DNA of 58,640 nucleotides from a virus. Location of the stretch: IMG/VR virus record IMGVR_UViG_3300009182_000072, positions 1-58,640 of that record, one strand, 5' to 3'. The notes below the pieces were generated by a model. It saw only the letters and a program-made list of their open reading frames with translations. It made no database searches and had not been told where the DNA came from. Shown piece by piece: positions 50,890 through 58,640 of this stretch (position 1 is the stretch's first letter; each line of letters begins with the position of its first letter). The translations under genes were made by a program, and so were the position numbers.

Positions 50890-50915
50890 TATAGAATATA
50901 CTTTAGGGCAAACAC

Positions 50916-53900
50916 ATGACTCGTCGTAATACTGGTGGATTTATATCTGCCACTGAACAAGCTACTGACGCTAATACAGCGAATGGTATCTTTACGCTAT
51001 CCGATGCTGCCGCTGCAACAAAGGCTGGCGTATTTCCAACTGGTCGTTGGACACCTCAAGCATCTGCTAGATTTAGAAGTAGTGCATCTGCTTATCTAAG
51101 TAGAACACCATCTGTAGCTGGGAATCGCCAAAAGTTTACTGTAAGCATGTGGCTTAAACTTGGTGCAACTGGCACAAGTTCTCGTGGTGGATTATTTGGT
51201 TCTGGAAACTGCGCAACTGGCGGTGGTTCGGGTATGGGTGTTCATATTCGTGGTACTAGTGAAGGTAGTAATATTCAATTGTTCCTTGGTGGTGGAACAA
51301 CAATGTTATTAGCTTCTACTCAATATTTCCGAGATCCAAGCGCATGGTACCATTTTGTTATTGCATGGGACACAACCCAAGCAATTGCATCTAATCGTGT
51401 GCGTGTTTACGTTAATAATTTAGAAATATCCTCATGGCCTTCTAATACACAAATTTCTCAAAATTATTCTTTGGATTGGAATAATTCAGGCTCCGCAATG
51501 TATATCGGTGCATACAATGATGGTACGCCAATTTCCACATTTTTTGATGGATACATGACTGAAATCAATCATATTGATGGTCAACAATTAACTCCAGCAT
51601 CTTTTGGTACTACTGATCCAGAGACTGGTACATGGATTCCTAAAATTTATTCTGGTACTTACGGTACTAATGGTTTTTATCTACCATTTAATCAAGCTAG
51701 TTCTCTTGGATCAGATCGTTCTGGTAACGGTAATAATTTAACTCCAAATAATTTCACTACATCTGGTGGTGGTTCTGTAGCTAATGTTGTTACATTCCCA
51801 GTCGTAGGAACTACATCTTGGACTGCTCCAGCAAACGTAACTTCTGTTAACTACCTAGTAGTTGCTGGTGGTGGTGGTGGTTATATCGGTGGTGGTGGTG
51901 CTGGTGGTATGCTTACTGGTTCGCTATCTGTGACACCTGGAACTGCATATACAGTAACTGTTGGTAATGGTGGTGCTACAAATACCAATGGTACCAATTC
52001 AGTATTCAGTTCGATCACAGCAACTGGTGGTGGTGGTGGAGCAGTTGGAGGTGCAGCTAATACTGGTGGTTCTGGTGGCGGTGGTTCGTATAGCAATGGT
52101 GCTGGTGCTGCTGGTACAGGTGGTCAAGGTAATGCTGGTGGTACTGGCAGTTCAGTCAGTGGTGGCGGTGGTGGTGGTGCTGGCGCAACTGGCGGCAATG
52201 GCTCTGGAACAACTGGTGGTGCTGGTGGCGTTGGATTAGCTTCATCTATATCAGGCGTTTCAACTTATTACGCTGGTGGTGGTGGTGGTTCTTGCGGTAG
52301 TGGAACTGTGTCGGGTGGTAATGGTGGCGGTGGTTCTGGATCACAAAATAACGCAGCCATTGGCGCTGGAACAGCTAATACTGGTGGCGGTGGTGGTGGT
52401 AATCAAGCAGTAACTTCACCAAGTGGTGGTACTGGTGTTGTTATTCTTTCGTACACTTATGCTAATACCATATCAACTTATGATTCAATGGTTGATGTTC
52501 CAGGTATTCCAGCAGTAACATCTCAACAAGATGTTGGTGGTGTTCAACGTGGTAACTATGCCACACTAAATTCAGTCATTCCAGTTTATTCATCTGCAAC
52601 TACTTTTTCTAATGGAAATCTAGGATTTACTGTTACTTCTAATGGTGGTGTTACAGATTCTGCGTTTTCATCTATTGCAGTTTCATCTGGAAAATGGTAT
52701 GCAGAATGCACAGTGACGGCAACTCCATCAGCTGGTACTGCTTGGATTGGTGTATGCTCTAATGTCCCAGCTACAGCTAGAGGATTAAATGGTGCTGGTG
52801 TTCGTTCTAATGGCTATTCATATAAACAATCAACTGGTAATAAATGTGGTGCTGATAATACTGGCACTGCTTATGGCGCAACATATACAACTGGTGATAT
52901 AATCGGTATAGCATTAGATTTAGATAACAGAACTATTACATTCTATAAGAATGGAATTTCTCAAGGAGTTGCTTATACAAGCATAACTTCTACTGATGGG
53001 AACTTTGTATTTGGTGTTGATTCAGATCCAACTGCAACATTCAATTGGAATTTTGGTCAGCGTCCATTCTCCTTTACTCCACCAATAGGTTTTAAATCAA
53101 TCTGTACAACAAACTTACCAAACCCGATTATCAAACGATCAAACGATCACTTTGATATTAAAACATACACTGGCAATGGTAATCAGTTAATGGTTGGTAA
53201 TACACCTAAACAGTTGGCTTCTGCTGCAATTGGTAAGTCGTTAAGATTCAAGTCAGCAGCTAAAACTTATTTGAATAGATTTATTCCTGGTGGTGCAAAG
53301 TTCAATGGTAGTAACCAATACTTGTCATTGTCTACTCAAACTGCATTTGACTTCGGTACTGGTGACGCTACAGTTGAGTTCTTCTTTAACTCTCCAGGTA
53401 CTTCTAATAATTATCCTGGTATTGTTAGTGGTGCAAACTATAACCTTGCTGGTTCTGCTAGTATTCGATTTGATGTTACTGGACAAAAAGGTAAAGTATA
53501 CATGTATCTTAATGGTAGTGGTGCAGACCCTATTATTACAAGTACAACAACAATTGCGTACAACACATGGCACCATGTTGCCATCACTCGTACAGGAACA
53601 TCTTTAAAATTGTATCTAGATGGAGTATTGGATACCACAGTAACAATTAGTGCTGGACAAGGTTTCAATCTAGGTTATGGTGGTTTGTATATTGGTCGTG
53701 GCTTTGACGTTGATACCTCAAATGCATACTACAATGGATATATCTCCAATGTCAGATTAGTTAAAGGTGTTGTAGTTTATACTGGTAATTTTACTGTACC
53801 AACTACTGCTCTAACAGCCACACAAAGTTCTGGTACTAACATTAGTGCAATTACTGGCGTACAAACTAGCTTATTATTAATGGCACAAAATAGTTTAGCA

Positions 53901-56900
53901 AATAATTTGCAAAATAACTACGCTCAAGATACTAGCACTAATGGATTTACTGTAACCAACAATAACACAGTACTGGTATCATCATCACCAAAACTTCCTG
54001 TACTGGGTTCAGCACTTGGAAGCACAACAACTTGGACTTGGAGTGGTTGGGTAAAACGTACTACTGTTGGAACTTCACAAAGAATTCTTAGTTACGCAGA
54101 TGCAGCTGGATGGGATAGTGCTCTACTCTTTGATAGTTCTAATAAATTGCGTTTCTATGAAACTCAAAATAGTTCTTTTATTTGGGATGTTAAAACTAAT
54201 GCTGCATACTCAGAAACAACTCAATGGTATCACATAGCTTGTGTACTTGATACAACTAATGCTGTTGCATCTCAACGAGTTAAACTATATGTTAATGGTG
54301 TTCAAATAACATCTCTAGCAACTGCTACATATCCAGCTCAAAATACAACTGGTAATTATAATAATGCAACTTATAACAACTTGGTTATTGGTGGCTATTA
54401 CCCAGATCGTTCATCAGATGCACTTGATGGATACTTAGCTGAAGTCAACTTTATTGATGGTCAAGCCCTAACTCCATCATCTTTTGGAACTTTTGACGCT
54501 AACAATAACTGGGCTCCTAAAACATATACTGGTACATATGGTGTAGGTGGTTTCCGATTAGACTTTAGTGATGCTGATGCGGGTATGACAAACCCGTCAT
54601 GGGCTGTACCAAACGCAGGCATGGGTAAAGATGTTAGCGGAAATGGAAACTATTTCCAAGCTGTTGGTTTCGGTCATTGGGGTGCCACAGTTCAATCGTT
54701 TACAAGTGTTGGTACAACATCATGGACTGCTCCAGCTGGAGTTACTAGCGTTAATTACCTAGTAGTTGCTGGTGGTGGTTCTGGCGGTGGACAAGGTCCA
54801 TCTGGCGGTGGCGGTGCTGGCGGTGTTGTTACTGGAACACTTGCAGTAACTCCAGGAAATTCTTATACTGTTACTGTAGGTGCTGGCGGTATTAGTACTG
54901 GTGGTTCAGTTGATGGCAATGGTCGTCCAGGTAATAACTCTGTTTTCTCAACTGTTACTGCAATTGGCGGTGGCGGTGGTATTGCATATAGTACAGATAG
55001 CGGCACATGGGCATCATCTGGTGTTGGAAATGGTGGTTCTGGCGGTGGCGGTGGTACTGGCGGTCTTGGTACTCCTGGACAAGGAAATAATGGCGGTGCT
55101 GGTAGAAATGGATCTGGTGGGTTAAACTCTGGAGATGGTTACAATAGTGGTGCTGGCGGTGGTGCGGGTATGGCTGCTGTTGCAGTTGCTCCAAACTCTG
55201 GTGCTCCTGGTGGTGCTGGTAGATTAGTTTCTATTACTGGTTCAGATGTTTACTACGGTGGTGGTGGTGGCGGTGGTATGGATTCCGCACGTGTTGGTGG
55301 TGGTACTTCTGGTGGTATCGGTGGTGGCGGTGGAGCAAACCAAGGTAGTAATGGATCTGCTGGTACAGCAAATACTGGTGGCGGTGGCGGTGGCGGATGT
55401 AATAGAAGTGGTGCTGGTGGTGCTGGTTACTCTGGCGGTGATGGTGGATCTGGTATCGTTGTTCTTGCATACAGTGCAACTGGTGCTAGAAGAACTAAAA
55501 GCTATGATCCAGTGTATGATGCTCCAGTTGATACTACAGATTCTAGTGGTAACATTATTGGTAACTACGCAACTTGGCGCAGTGTTTCAAACGTATCAGA
55601 AGGTAATTTAACATTATTCGGTACTGGTGCTAGCGCAGCTGCGAATTTAGCATCAACCACTGGTAAATGGTATGCAGAATTTACTTGCATATATGGTACT
55701 GTGGGAGATACCAATACATTCTATATCAATGGTGGTAATGTTGCACTATATGGAACTTCTGGTAATGCTTATTACAATGGTGGTTGGAACTCATATGGAT
55801 CTAGTTACACTACTGGAGATATAATTGGATGTGCCGTAGATATGGATGCGGGATCTGTTACATTCTATAAAAACAATGTGGCGCAACCAACATTAACAAT
55901 AGCTGGTACTGCAAATGGTGCTTTGACCTTTGCGTCGGGGAATTCTGGAGCGAATTCAAACTCTGGTTATTATGCTAACTTTGGTCAACAAGGATTTACT
56001 TATACTCCACCTACTGGATTTAAAGCACTGAATACAAAGAATCTAAAAGATGTTGGTTCGTATAACCTACCAGATTCATTCGGTAACTTTGTAAATACTC
56101 CAGACTTGGTTTGGACTAAATCACGTAGTGCTGTTGATAACCATTATGCACATGATACTGTTAGAGGTGCAGGTAATCGTCAGTGCCCTAACCTAGCAAT
56201 AGGTGACGCAGTTGAAACTAAAGTAATTGGATTCCTTCCAAATGGGTTTCTTCATGGTCCAGATGTTGGTGGAAATACCTCTGGCGCAACTTATGTTGCT
56301 TGGATGTGGAATCGTGGTAAAGTACCAGGATTTGATATTGTAACTTATACTGGTAATGGTCTAGCTCAAACCATCCCACATAACCTAGGACAAACTCCAG
56401 CATTCATGGCTGTTAAGAATATTACTAACAGTACAAATAGTAACTGGATGGTTTATCATAAGAACTTAGGTGCTACATACGCTGGAAACTTTAATGGTGC
56501 AACTGCCTTTGGTACAAGTACTGGTTACTGGAATGATACTGCACCTGGTCCAACAAACTTTACAGTTGGTAATAATGCCAACGTAAGTACTACAAGTATA
56601 TCTTATGTTGCTTATCTGTGGGCAGAAGTTCCAGGATTTAGTAAGATGGGTGAGTGGACAGGTAATGTTTCTGCTGATGGTCCATTCGTTTACTGTGGAT
56701 TTAGACCAAAATATATCTTGCTTAAACAAGCACTAGGCTCAGGAAACTGGGATATTTTAGATACTGCAAGAAATCCAATAAATCCAACAACTCAAAGATT
56801 ATTAGGTGAGTCAACCGCAGCTGAGTTTGCAAATCTATCTTCAATGATTGACTTTACTGCAAATGGATTTAAAGTAAGAAATACTGATACTAGCTATAAT

Positions 56901-56969
56901 TCTTCTGGTGTTAGATATCTTTTCGTTGCTTATGCTGAGGCTCCTTTCAAGTACGCCAACGCACGATAA
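50916..56969 (+). CDS. giant tail fibre with duplicated LamG, polyglycine and SPRY-like modules
   Basis: 2017 residues. Residues 1-250 are a LamG sandwich (KFTVSMWLKLG, WYHFVIAWDTTQ, NRVRVYVNNLEIS). About 295-515 is a glycine-rich domain (TSVNYLVVAGGGGGYIGGGG onward), followed at about 580-730 by a SPRY-like domain (SGKWYAECTV, DIIGIALDLDNRTITFYKNG). A second LamG lies near 785-960, a third near 1040-1190, a second glycine-rich domain near 1265-1520, and another SPRY-like domain near 1570-1700. The C-terminal 300 residues parallel the fibre at 46964. Glycine-rich segments resemble polyglycine-helix receptor-binding tips of T4-like adhesins. It is likely the main host-range determinant. Confidence 0.83.
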   Translation: MTRRNTGGFISATEQATDANTANGIFTLSDAAAATKAGVFPTGRWTPQASARFRSSASAYLSRTPSVAGNRQKFTVSMWLKLGATGTSSRGGLFGSGNCATGGGSGMGVHIRGTSEGSNIQLFLGGGTTMLLASTQYFRDPSAWYHFVIAWDTTQAIASNRVRVYVNNLEISSWPSNTQISQNYSLDWNNSGSAMYIGAYNDGTPISTFFDGYMTEINHIDGQQLTPASFGTTDPETGTWIPKIYSGTYGTNGFYLPFNQASSLGSDRSGNGNNLTPNNFTTSGGGSVANVVTFPVVGTTSWTAPANVTSVNYLVVAGGGGGYIGGGGAGGMLTGSLSVTPGTAYTVTVGNGGATNTNGTNSVFSSITATGGGGGAVGGAANTGGSGGGGSYSNGAGAAGTGGQGNAGGTGSSVSGGGGGGAGATGGNGSGTTGGAGGVGLASSISGVSTYYAGGGGGSCGSGTVSGGNGGGGSGSQNNAAIGAGTANTGGGGGGNQAVTSPSGGTGVVILSYTYANTISTYDSMVDVPGIPAVTSQQDVGGVQRGNYATLNSVIPVYSSATTFSNGNLGFTVTSNGGVTDSAFSSIAVSSGKWYAECTVTATPSAGTAWIGVCSNVPATARGLNGAGVRSNGYSYKQSTGNKCGADNTGTAYGATYTTGDIIGIALDLDNRTITFYKNGISQGVAYTSITSTDGNFVFGVDSDPTATFNWNFGQRPFSFTPPIGFKSICTTNLPNPIIKRSNDHFDIKTYTGNGNQLMVGNTPKQLASAAIGKSLRFKSAAKTYLNRFIPGGAKFNGSNQYLSLSTQTAFDFGTGDATVEFFFNSPGTSNNYPGIVSGANYNLAGSASIRFDVTGQKGKVYMYLNGSGADPIITSTTTIAYNTWHHVAITRTGTSLKLYLDGVLDTTVTISAGQGFNLGYGGLYIGRGFDVDTSNAYYNGYISNVRLVKGVVVYTGNFTVPTTALTATQSSGTNISAITGVQTSLLLMAQNSLANNLQNNYAQDTSTNGFTVTNNNTVLVSSSPKLPVLGSALGSTTTWTWSGWVKRTTVGTSQRILSYADAAGWDSALLFDSSNKLRFYETQNSSFIWDVKTNAAYSETTQWYHIACVLDTTNAVASQRVKLYVNGVQITSLATATYPAQNTTGNYNNATYNNLVIGGYYPDRSSDALDGYLAEVNFIDGQALTPSSFGTFDANNNWAPKTYTGTYGVGGFRLDFSDADAGMTNPSWAVPNAGMGKDVSGNGNYFQAVGFGHWGATVQSFTSVGTTSWTAPAGVTSVNYLVVAGGGSGGGQGPSGGGGAGGVVTGTLAVTPGNSYTVTVGAGGISTGGSVDGNGRPGNNSVFSTVTAIGGGGGIAYSTDSGTWASSGVGNGGSGGGGGTGGLGTPGQGNNGGAGRNGSGGLNSGDGYNSGAGGGAGMAAVAVAPNSGAPGGAGRLVSITGSDVYYGGGGGGGMDSARVGGGTSGGIGGGGGANQGSNGSAGTANTGGGGGGGCNRSGAGGAGYSGGDGGSGIVVLAYSATGARRTKSYDPVYDAPVDTTDSSGNIIGNYATWRSVSNVSEGNLTLFGTGASAAANLASTTGKWYAEFTCIYGTVGDTNTFYINGGNVALYGTSGNAYYNGGWNSYGSSYTTGDIIGCAVDMDAGSVTFYKNNVAQPTLTIAGTANGALTFASGNSGANSNSGYYANFGQQGFTYTPPTGFKALNTKNLKDVGSYNLPDSFGNFVNTPDLVWTKSRSAVDNHYAHDTVRGAGNRQCPNLAIGDAVETKVIGFLPNGFLHGPDVGGNTSGATYVAWMWNRGKVPGFDIVTYTGNGLAQTIPHNLGQTPAFMAVKNITNSTNSNWMVYHKNLGATYAGNFNGATAFGTSTGYWNDTAPGPTNFTVGNNANVSTTSISYVAYLWAEVPGFSKMGEWTGNVSADGPFVYCGFRPKYILLKQALGSGNWDILDTARNPINPTTQRLLGESTAAEFANLSSMIDFTANGFKVRNTDTSYNSSGVRYLFVAYAEAPFKYANAR

Positions 56970-56972
56970 ATA
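56965..56972 (+). promoter_or_regulatory. candidate late promoter box
   Basis: GATAAATA then ATAGAATT at the end of the giant fibre gene, 26 nt upstream of the gene at 56999; close to T4 late TATAAATA. Confidence 0.48.
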
Positions 56973-56998
56973 ATAGAATTCTTTAAGAGGAAATAACA

Positions 56999-57508
56999 AT
57001 GTTCGCTTTAGTAAAAAATGATAACAGCATTAAACTGTTTGCCCCATACACAATCTGGGAAGATAAGAATGGGACTCAACATAGTCCAGATTCTTTACTT
57101 ACCCTAACTGCATCTCAGAAACAAGATCTAGGTATCTATGATGTAGCTTATGGTAGTCGTTTAGATGATCGTTTCTATACGATCACTGAAAATGCTCCAA
57201 CCTTTGATCAAGCACTAAAAGTTGTTAAGGTAACTTACACTTCAGTAGCAAAAGATCTAGAAAATTCTGAGCTAAAGAAAGAGTGGATTGCCAATGTCAA
57301 ACAAATGGCAAACAATACTCTCGCTCAAACTGATTGGATGTTAGTTCGTAAGATTGAACGTAGTGTAAATGTACCAGCTAAAACAGTAACATATCGTGCT
57401 GCTGTTATTGCTGAGGCTACTCGTTTAACTGCAGGCATTACTGCTGCCACAGAAATTACTGAACTTATCTCATTAGTTACTTCGATGTCTTGGCCATCTG
57501 CAGAGTAA
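56999..57508 (+). CDS. fibre-associated protein, probable assembly chaperone (paralogue)
   Basis: 169 residues. The N-terminal half (KNDNSIKLFAPYTIWEDKNG, LLTLTASQKQDLGIYDVAYG) differs from the protein at 50437, but the C-terminal half shares TVTYRAAVIAEATRL and an end W-P-S-A-E. The helical region (NSELKKEWIANVKQMANNTL, TDWMLVRKIERSVNVPAKTV) is typical of DUF4376-like fibre chaperones. It follows the 2017-residue fibre with an AAGAGGAAA ribosome-binding site and is closed by a terminator. Confidence 0.7.
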   Translation: MFALVKNDNSIKLFAPYTIWEDKNGTQHSPDSLLTLTASQKQDLGIYDVAYGSRLDDRFYTITENAPTFDQALKVVKVTYTSVAKDLENSELKKEWIANVKQMANNTLAQTDWMLVRKIERSVNVPAKTVTYRAAVIAEATRLTAGITAATEITELISLVTSMSWPSAE

Positions 57509-57528
57509 AGGTTCTTCTCGTATAGCCT

Positions 57529-57560
57529 AATACCCCACCGAGAGTGGGGTATTTATTTTG
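57529..57560 (+). terminator. rho-independent terminator
   Basis: AATACCCCAC (57529-57538) pairs perfectly with GTGGGGTATT (57544-57553) around loop CGAGA, followed by TATTTTG. It ends the fibre transcription unit. Confidence 0.82.
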
Positions 57561-57573
57561 CAGTGATGAAAAC

Positions 57574-57581
57574 GATAAATA
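57574..57581 (+). promoter_or_regulatory. candidate late promoter box
   Basis: GATAAATA then AAGAGTAG, between a terminator and the gene at 57604, 22 nt from its start. The terminator-promoter pairing makes it one of the better late candidates. Confidence 0.52.
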
Positions 57582-57603
57582 AAGAGTAGAATGGGAGAAT
57601 TCT

Positions 57604-57942
57604 GTGGCATCGATAGCAAATTTATACATAGACCAAGGTTCGACTTACAGTAATGTTATAACTGTAGCGTCAAGCACAGGCGCAGCTTTAAATTTAACTG
57701 GATATACCGTTGCTTCTCAGATAAGAAAGTCTTATGGTTCTTCCACTTATTATACATTTACTGCAAGTGTTTATGACGCTGCAACAGGTAAGGTTAGATT
57801 ACAACTAACATCGACACAAACTTCTGCGATTCCAGCTGGTAGATATCTTTATGATATAGAAATCACAAATACATCTACAACTGCAAAAACAAGAATCTTG
57901 GAAGGTATTGTTATAGTAACCCCAGAAATAACGCAGATTTAA
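57604..57942 (+). CDS. small beta-rich structural protein (GTG start)
   Basis: 112 residues starting at GTG (57604), with GGGAG at 57593-57597 as ribosome-binding site. ANLYIDQGSTYSNVITVASS, GYTVASQIRKSYGSSTYYTF and AGRYLYDIEITNTS show an immunoglobulin-like beta sandwich of the type found in phage baseplate upper-domain (BppU-like) and fibre-linking proteins. It is 2 nt from the next gene. Probably a virion protein. Confidence 0.68.
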   Translation: MASIANLYIDQGSTYSNVITVASSTGAALNLTGYTVASQIRKSYGSSTYYTFTASVYDAATGKVRLQLTSTQTSAIPAGRYLYDIEITNTSTTAKTRILEGIVIVTPEITQI

Positions 57943-57944
57943 CC

Positions 57945-58205
57945 ATGGCAGATATAATTGCAGTTGTAGATGATCCAACCCAATCAATAATCACTGCCAC
58001 CACAAGTACTGGTGGTACGACTATTATAACAAATAGTAATTTGACAAATGTAGATAGTATAAGTGTAAGTTCTCTTTCAGCGATTGGTAATGTAGATACA
58101 ACAACGCTTAATAATGGGGCGATATTAATATACAAAACAACCACAAATAAGTGGACATCCACCACCACCCTCGATGGTCAAAACATGGAAGGTGGAGAAT
58201 TTTAA
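57945..58205 (+). CDS. hypothetical small Thr/Ser-rich protein
   Basis: 86 residues, MADIIAVVDDPTQSIITATT at the start, Thr/Ile/Val-rich, ending NKWTSTTTLDGQNMEGGEF. The composition is like a beta-rich segment of a fibre, and the end resembles the NGAILIYKTTTNKW motif common in phage fibre-adaptor proteins. Co-transcribed with its neighbours. No function can be assigned. Confidence 0.6.
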   Translation: MADIIAVVDDPTQSIITATTSTGGTTIITNSNLTNVDSISVSSLSAIGNVDTTTLNNGAILIYKTTTNKWTSTTTLDGQNMEGGEF

Positions 58206-58219
58206 TCGGAGAATAAAAA

Positions 58220-58640
58220 ATGGCATCAATAATTAGAATAAAGCGTTCTTCCACAGCAGGTAATCCTAGTACTCTTGCAGCTGGTGAATTAGCCTACTCA
58301 GCATATGCAGGAGCAGGTGGTAATCGTTTATACGTTGGTATAGGCGCAGAGACTTCAGGTAATGCTGCAAATCACTATGTGATCGGTGGTACTTACTATA
58401 CTGGTTTAATAGACGCATCAACTGCGGGTACATTAAATACTGCAGCATCGTCAATCCCAGTTCTTTCCGCAACTGGTACAATTGACAAGTGGTTAGTTGG
58501 TAATTTACAGTTAACTAGTAATACACTAAGCACTACTGATACAAATGGTAACTTAGTACTTAATCCAAATGGCACTGGCATGGTGCAAATTGCTGGTACT
58601 TGGACACTACCAAGATCAGCTGGCACTAATGGATATATCC
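58220..58640 (+). CDS. tail fibre or structural protein, truncated by the window end
   Basis: The ATG at 58220 (MASIIRIKRSSTAGNPSTLA) follows CGGAGAATAAAA. 140 codons are visible and the reading frame is open to the last base. IRIKRSSTAGNPSTLAAGEL is a widespread phage motif for the N-terminus of baseplate-attached fibres (major tropism-determinant type), followed by GNRLYVGIG and NGNLVLNPNGTGMVQIAGT, which are also frequent in fibre repeats. The C-terminal receptor-binding part lies outside the window. Confidence 0.72.
   Translation, partial: MASIIRIKRSSTAGNPSTLAAGELAYSAYAGAGGNRLYVGIGAETSGNAANHYVIGGTYYTGLIDASTAGTLNTAASSIPVLSATGTIDKWLVGNLQLTSNTLSTTDTNGNLVLNPNGTGMVQIAGTWTLPRSAGTNGYI

Noticed and set aside
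51840-52440. Repetitive GGTGGT blocks resembling a repeat array
   Set aside because: They are in-frame glycine codons of a fibre domain without regular spacers, so not CRISPR or a DNA-level array.
53290-53607. Leu/Val-rich plus-strand frame within the giant fibre gene
   Set aside because: Its composition arises from the frame shift of the LamG-coding sequence; the fibre frame is continuous across it.

Overview
The window is a 58.6 kb piece of an AT-rich tailed-phage genome of the T4 superfamily (contractile-tailed myovirus), related to the marine and freshwater T4-like phages. The assignment rests on recognisable counterparts of T4 gp33, gp59, gp32, gp16, gp26, gp54 (tail-tube fold), gp4, gp48, gp53, gp5, gp25, gp6 and gp8, plus PhoH, MazG and a DUF4815-type structural protein. 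The host must be Gram-negative: the phage carries an outer-membrane beta-barrel gene with a C-terminal Phe and several peptidoglycan hydrolases. The tmRNA tag ends in ALAA and the tmRNA gene is circularly permuted, which fits a proteobacterium, perhaps a betaproteobacterium. That host guess is inference.

Layout. 1-8.0 kb: plus-strand early/middle genes, mostly small proteins overlapping by ATGA, with an HNH nuclease, metallophosphoesterase, MazG-like pyrophosphatase, HAD phosphatase, glycosyltransferase-like protein and PhoH. 8.0-13.9 kb: accessory and lysis region with a GH19 endolysin, an MGME1-like exonuclease, a two-piece permuted tmRNA, a porin-like protein, a SleB-type cell wall hydrolase and a ClpP protease. 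13.9-16.7 kb: the gp33-gp59-gp32 replication and late-transcription cluster, closed by a bidirectional terminator. 23.25-16.78 kb (minus strand): tail, head and packaging operon with gp4, a conserved protein, a gp54-like tail-tube initiator, a 3TM holin, small terminase gp16, hub gp26, a small tail protein and a tape-measure-like protein. 23.3-45.5 kb (plus): baseplate genes gp48, gp53, a gp27-like hub protein, a gp5-like spike, gp25, gp6, a wedge-associated protein, a gp8-like wedge protein and a 2364-residue DUF4815 protein. 45.5-58.6 kb: very large tail fibres with LamG, SPRY-like and polyglycine modules, fibre-chaperone-like proteins and small structural proteins. The last gene runs off the window.

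Most striking observations. (1) A phage-encoded two-piece tmRNA at 10.49-10.81 kb: the acceptor piece lies upstream of the coding piece, the acceptor stem has the G3-U70 alanine identity pair, the tag is ANDSQFALAA, and a perfect 13-bp inverted repeat spans the intervening sequence. A ClpP homologue with an intact Ser-His-Asp triad is encoded 2 kb downstream, so the phage may bring both ends of a tag-and-degrade pathway. (2) Four early genes start exactly 7 nt after a consensus sigma70 -10 box and so are probably translated from leaderless mRNAs; two late genes show the same geometry with a T4-late-like CTAAATA box. (3) gp32 has lost all three zinc-ligand cysteines. (4) The tail spike carries a C-terminal M15 peptidase beyond its beta-needle. 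(5) CBM5/12-like modules recur inside two different baseplate proteins.
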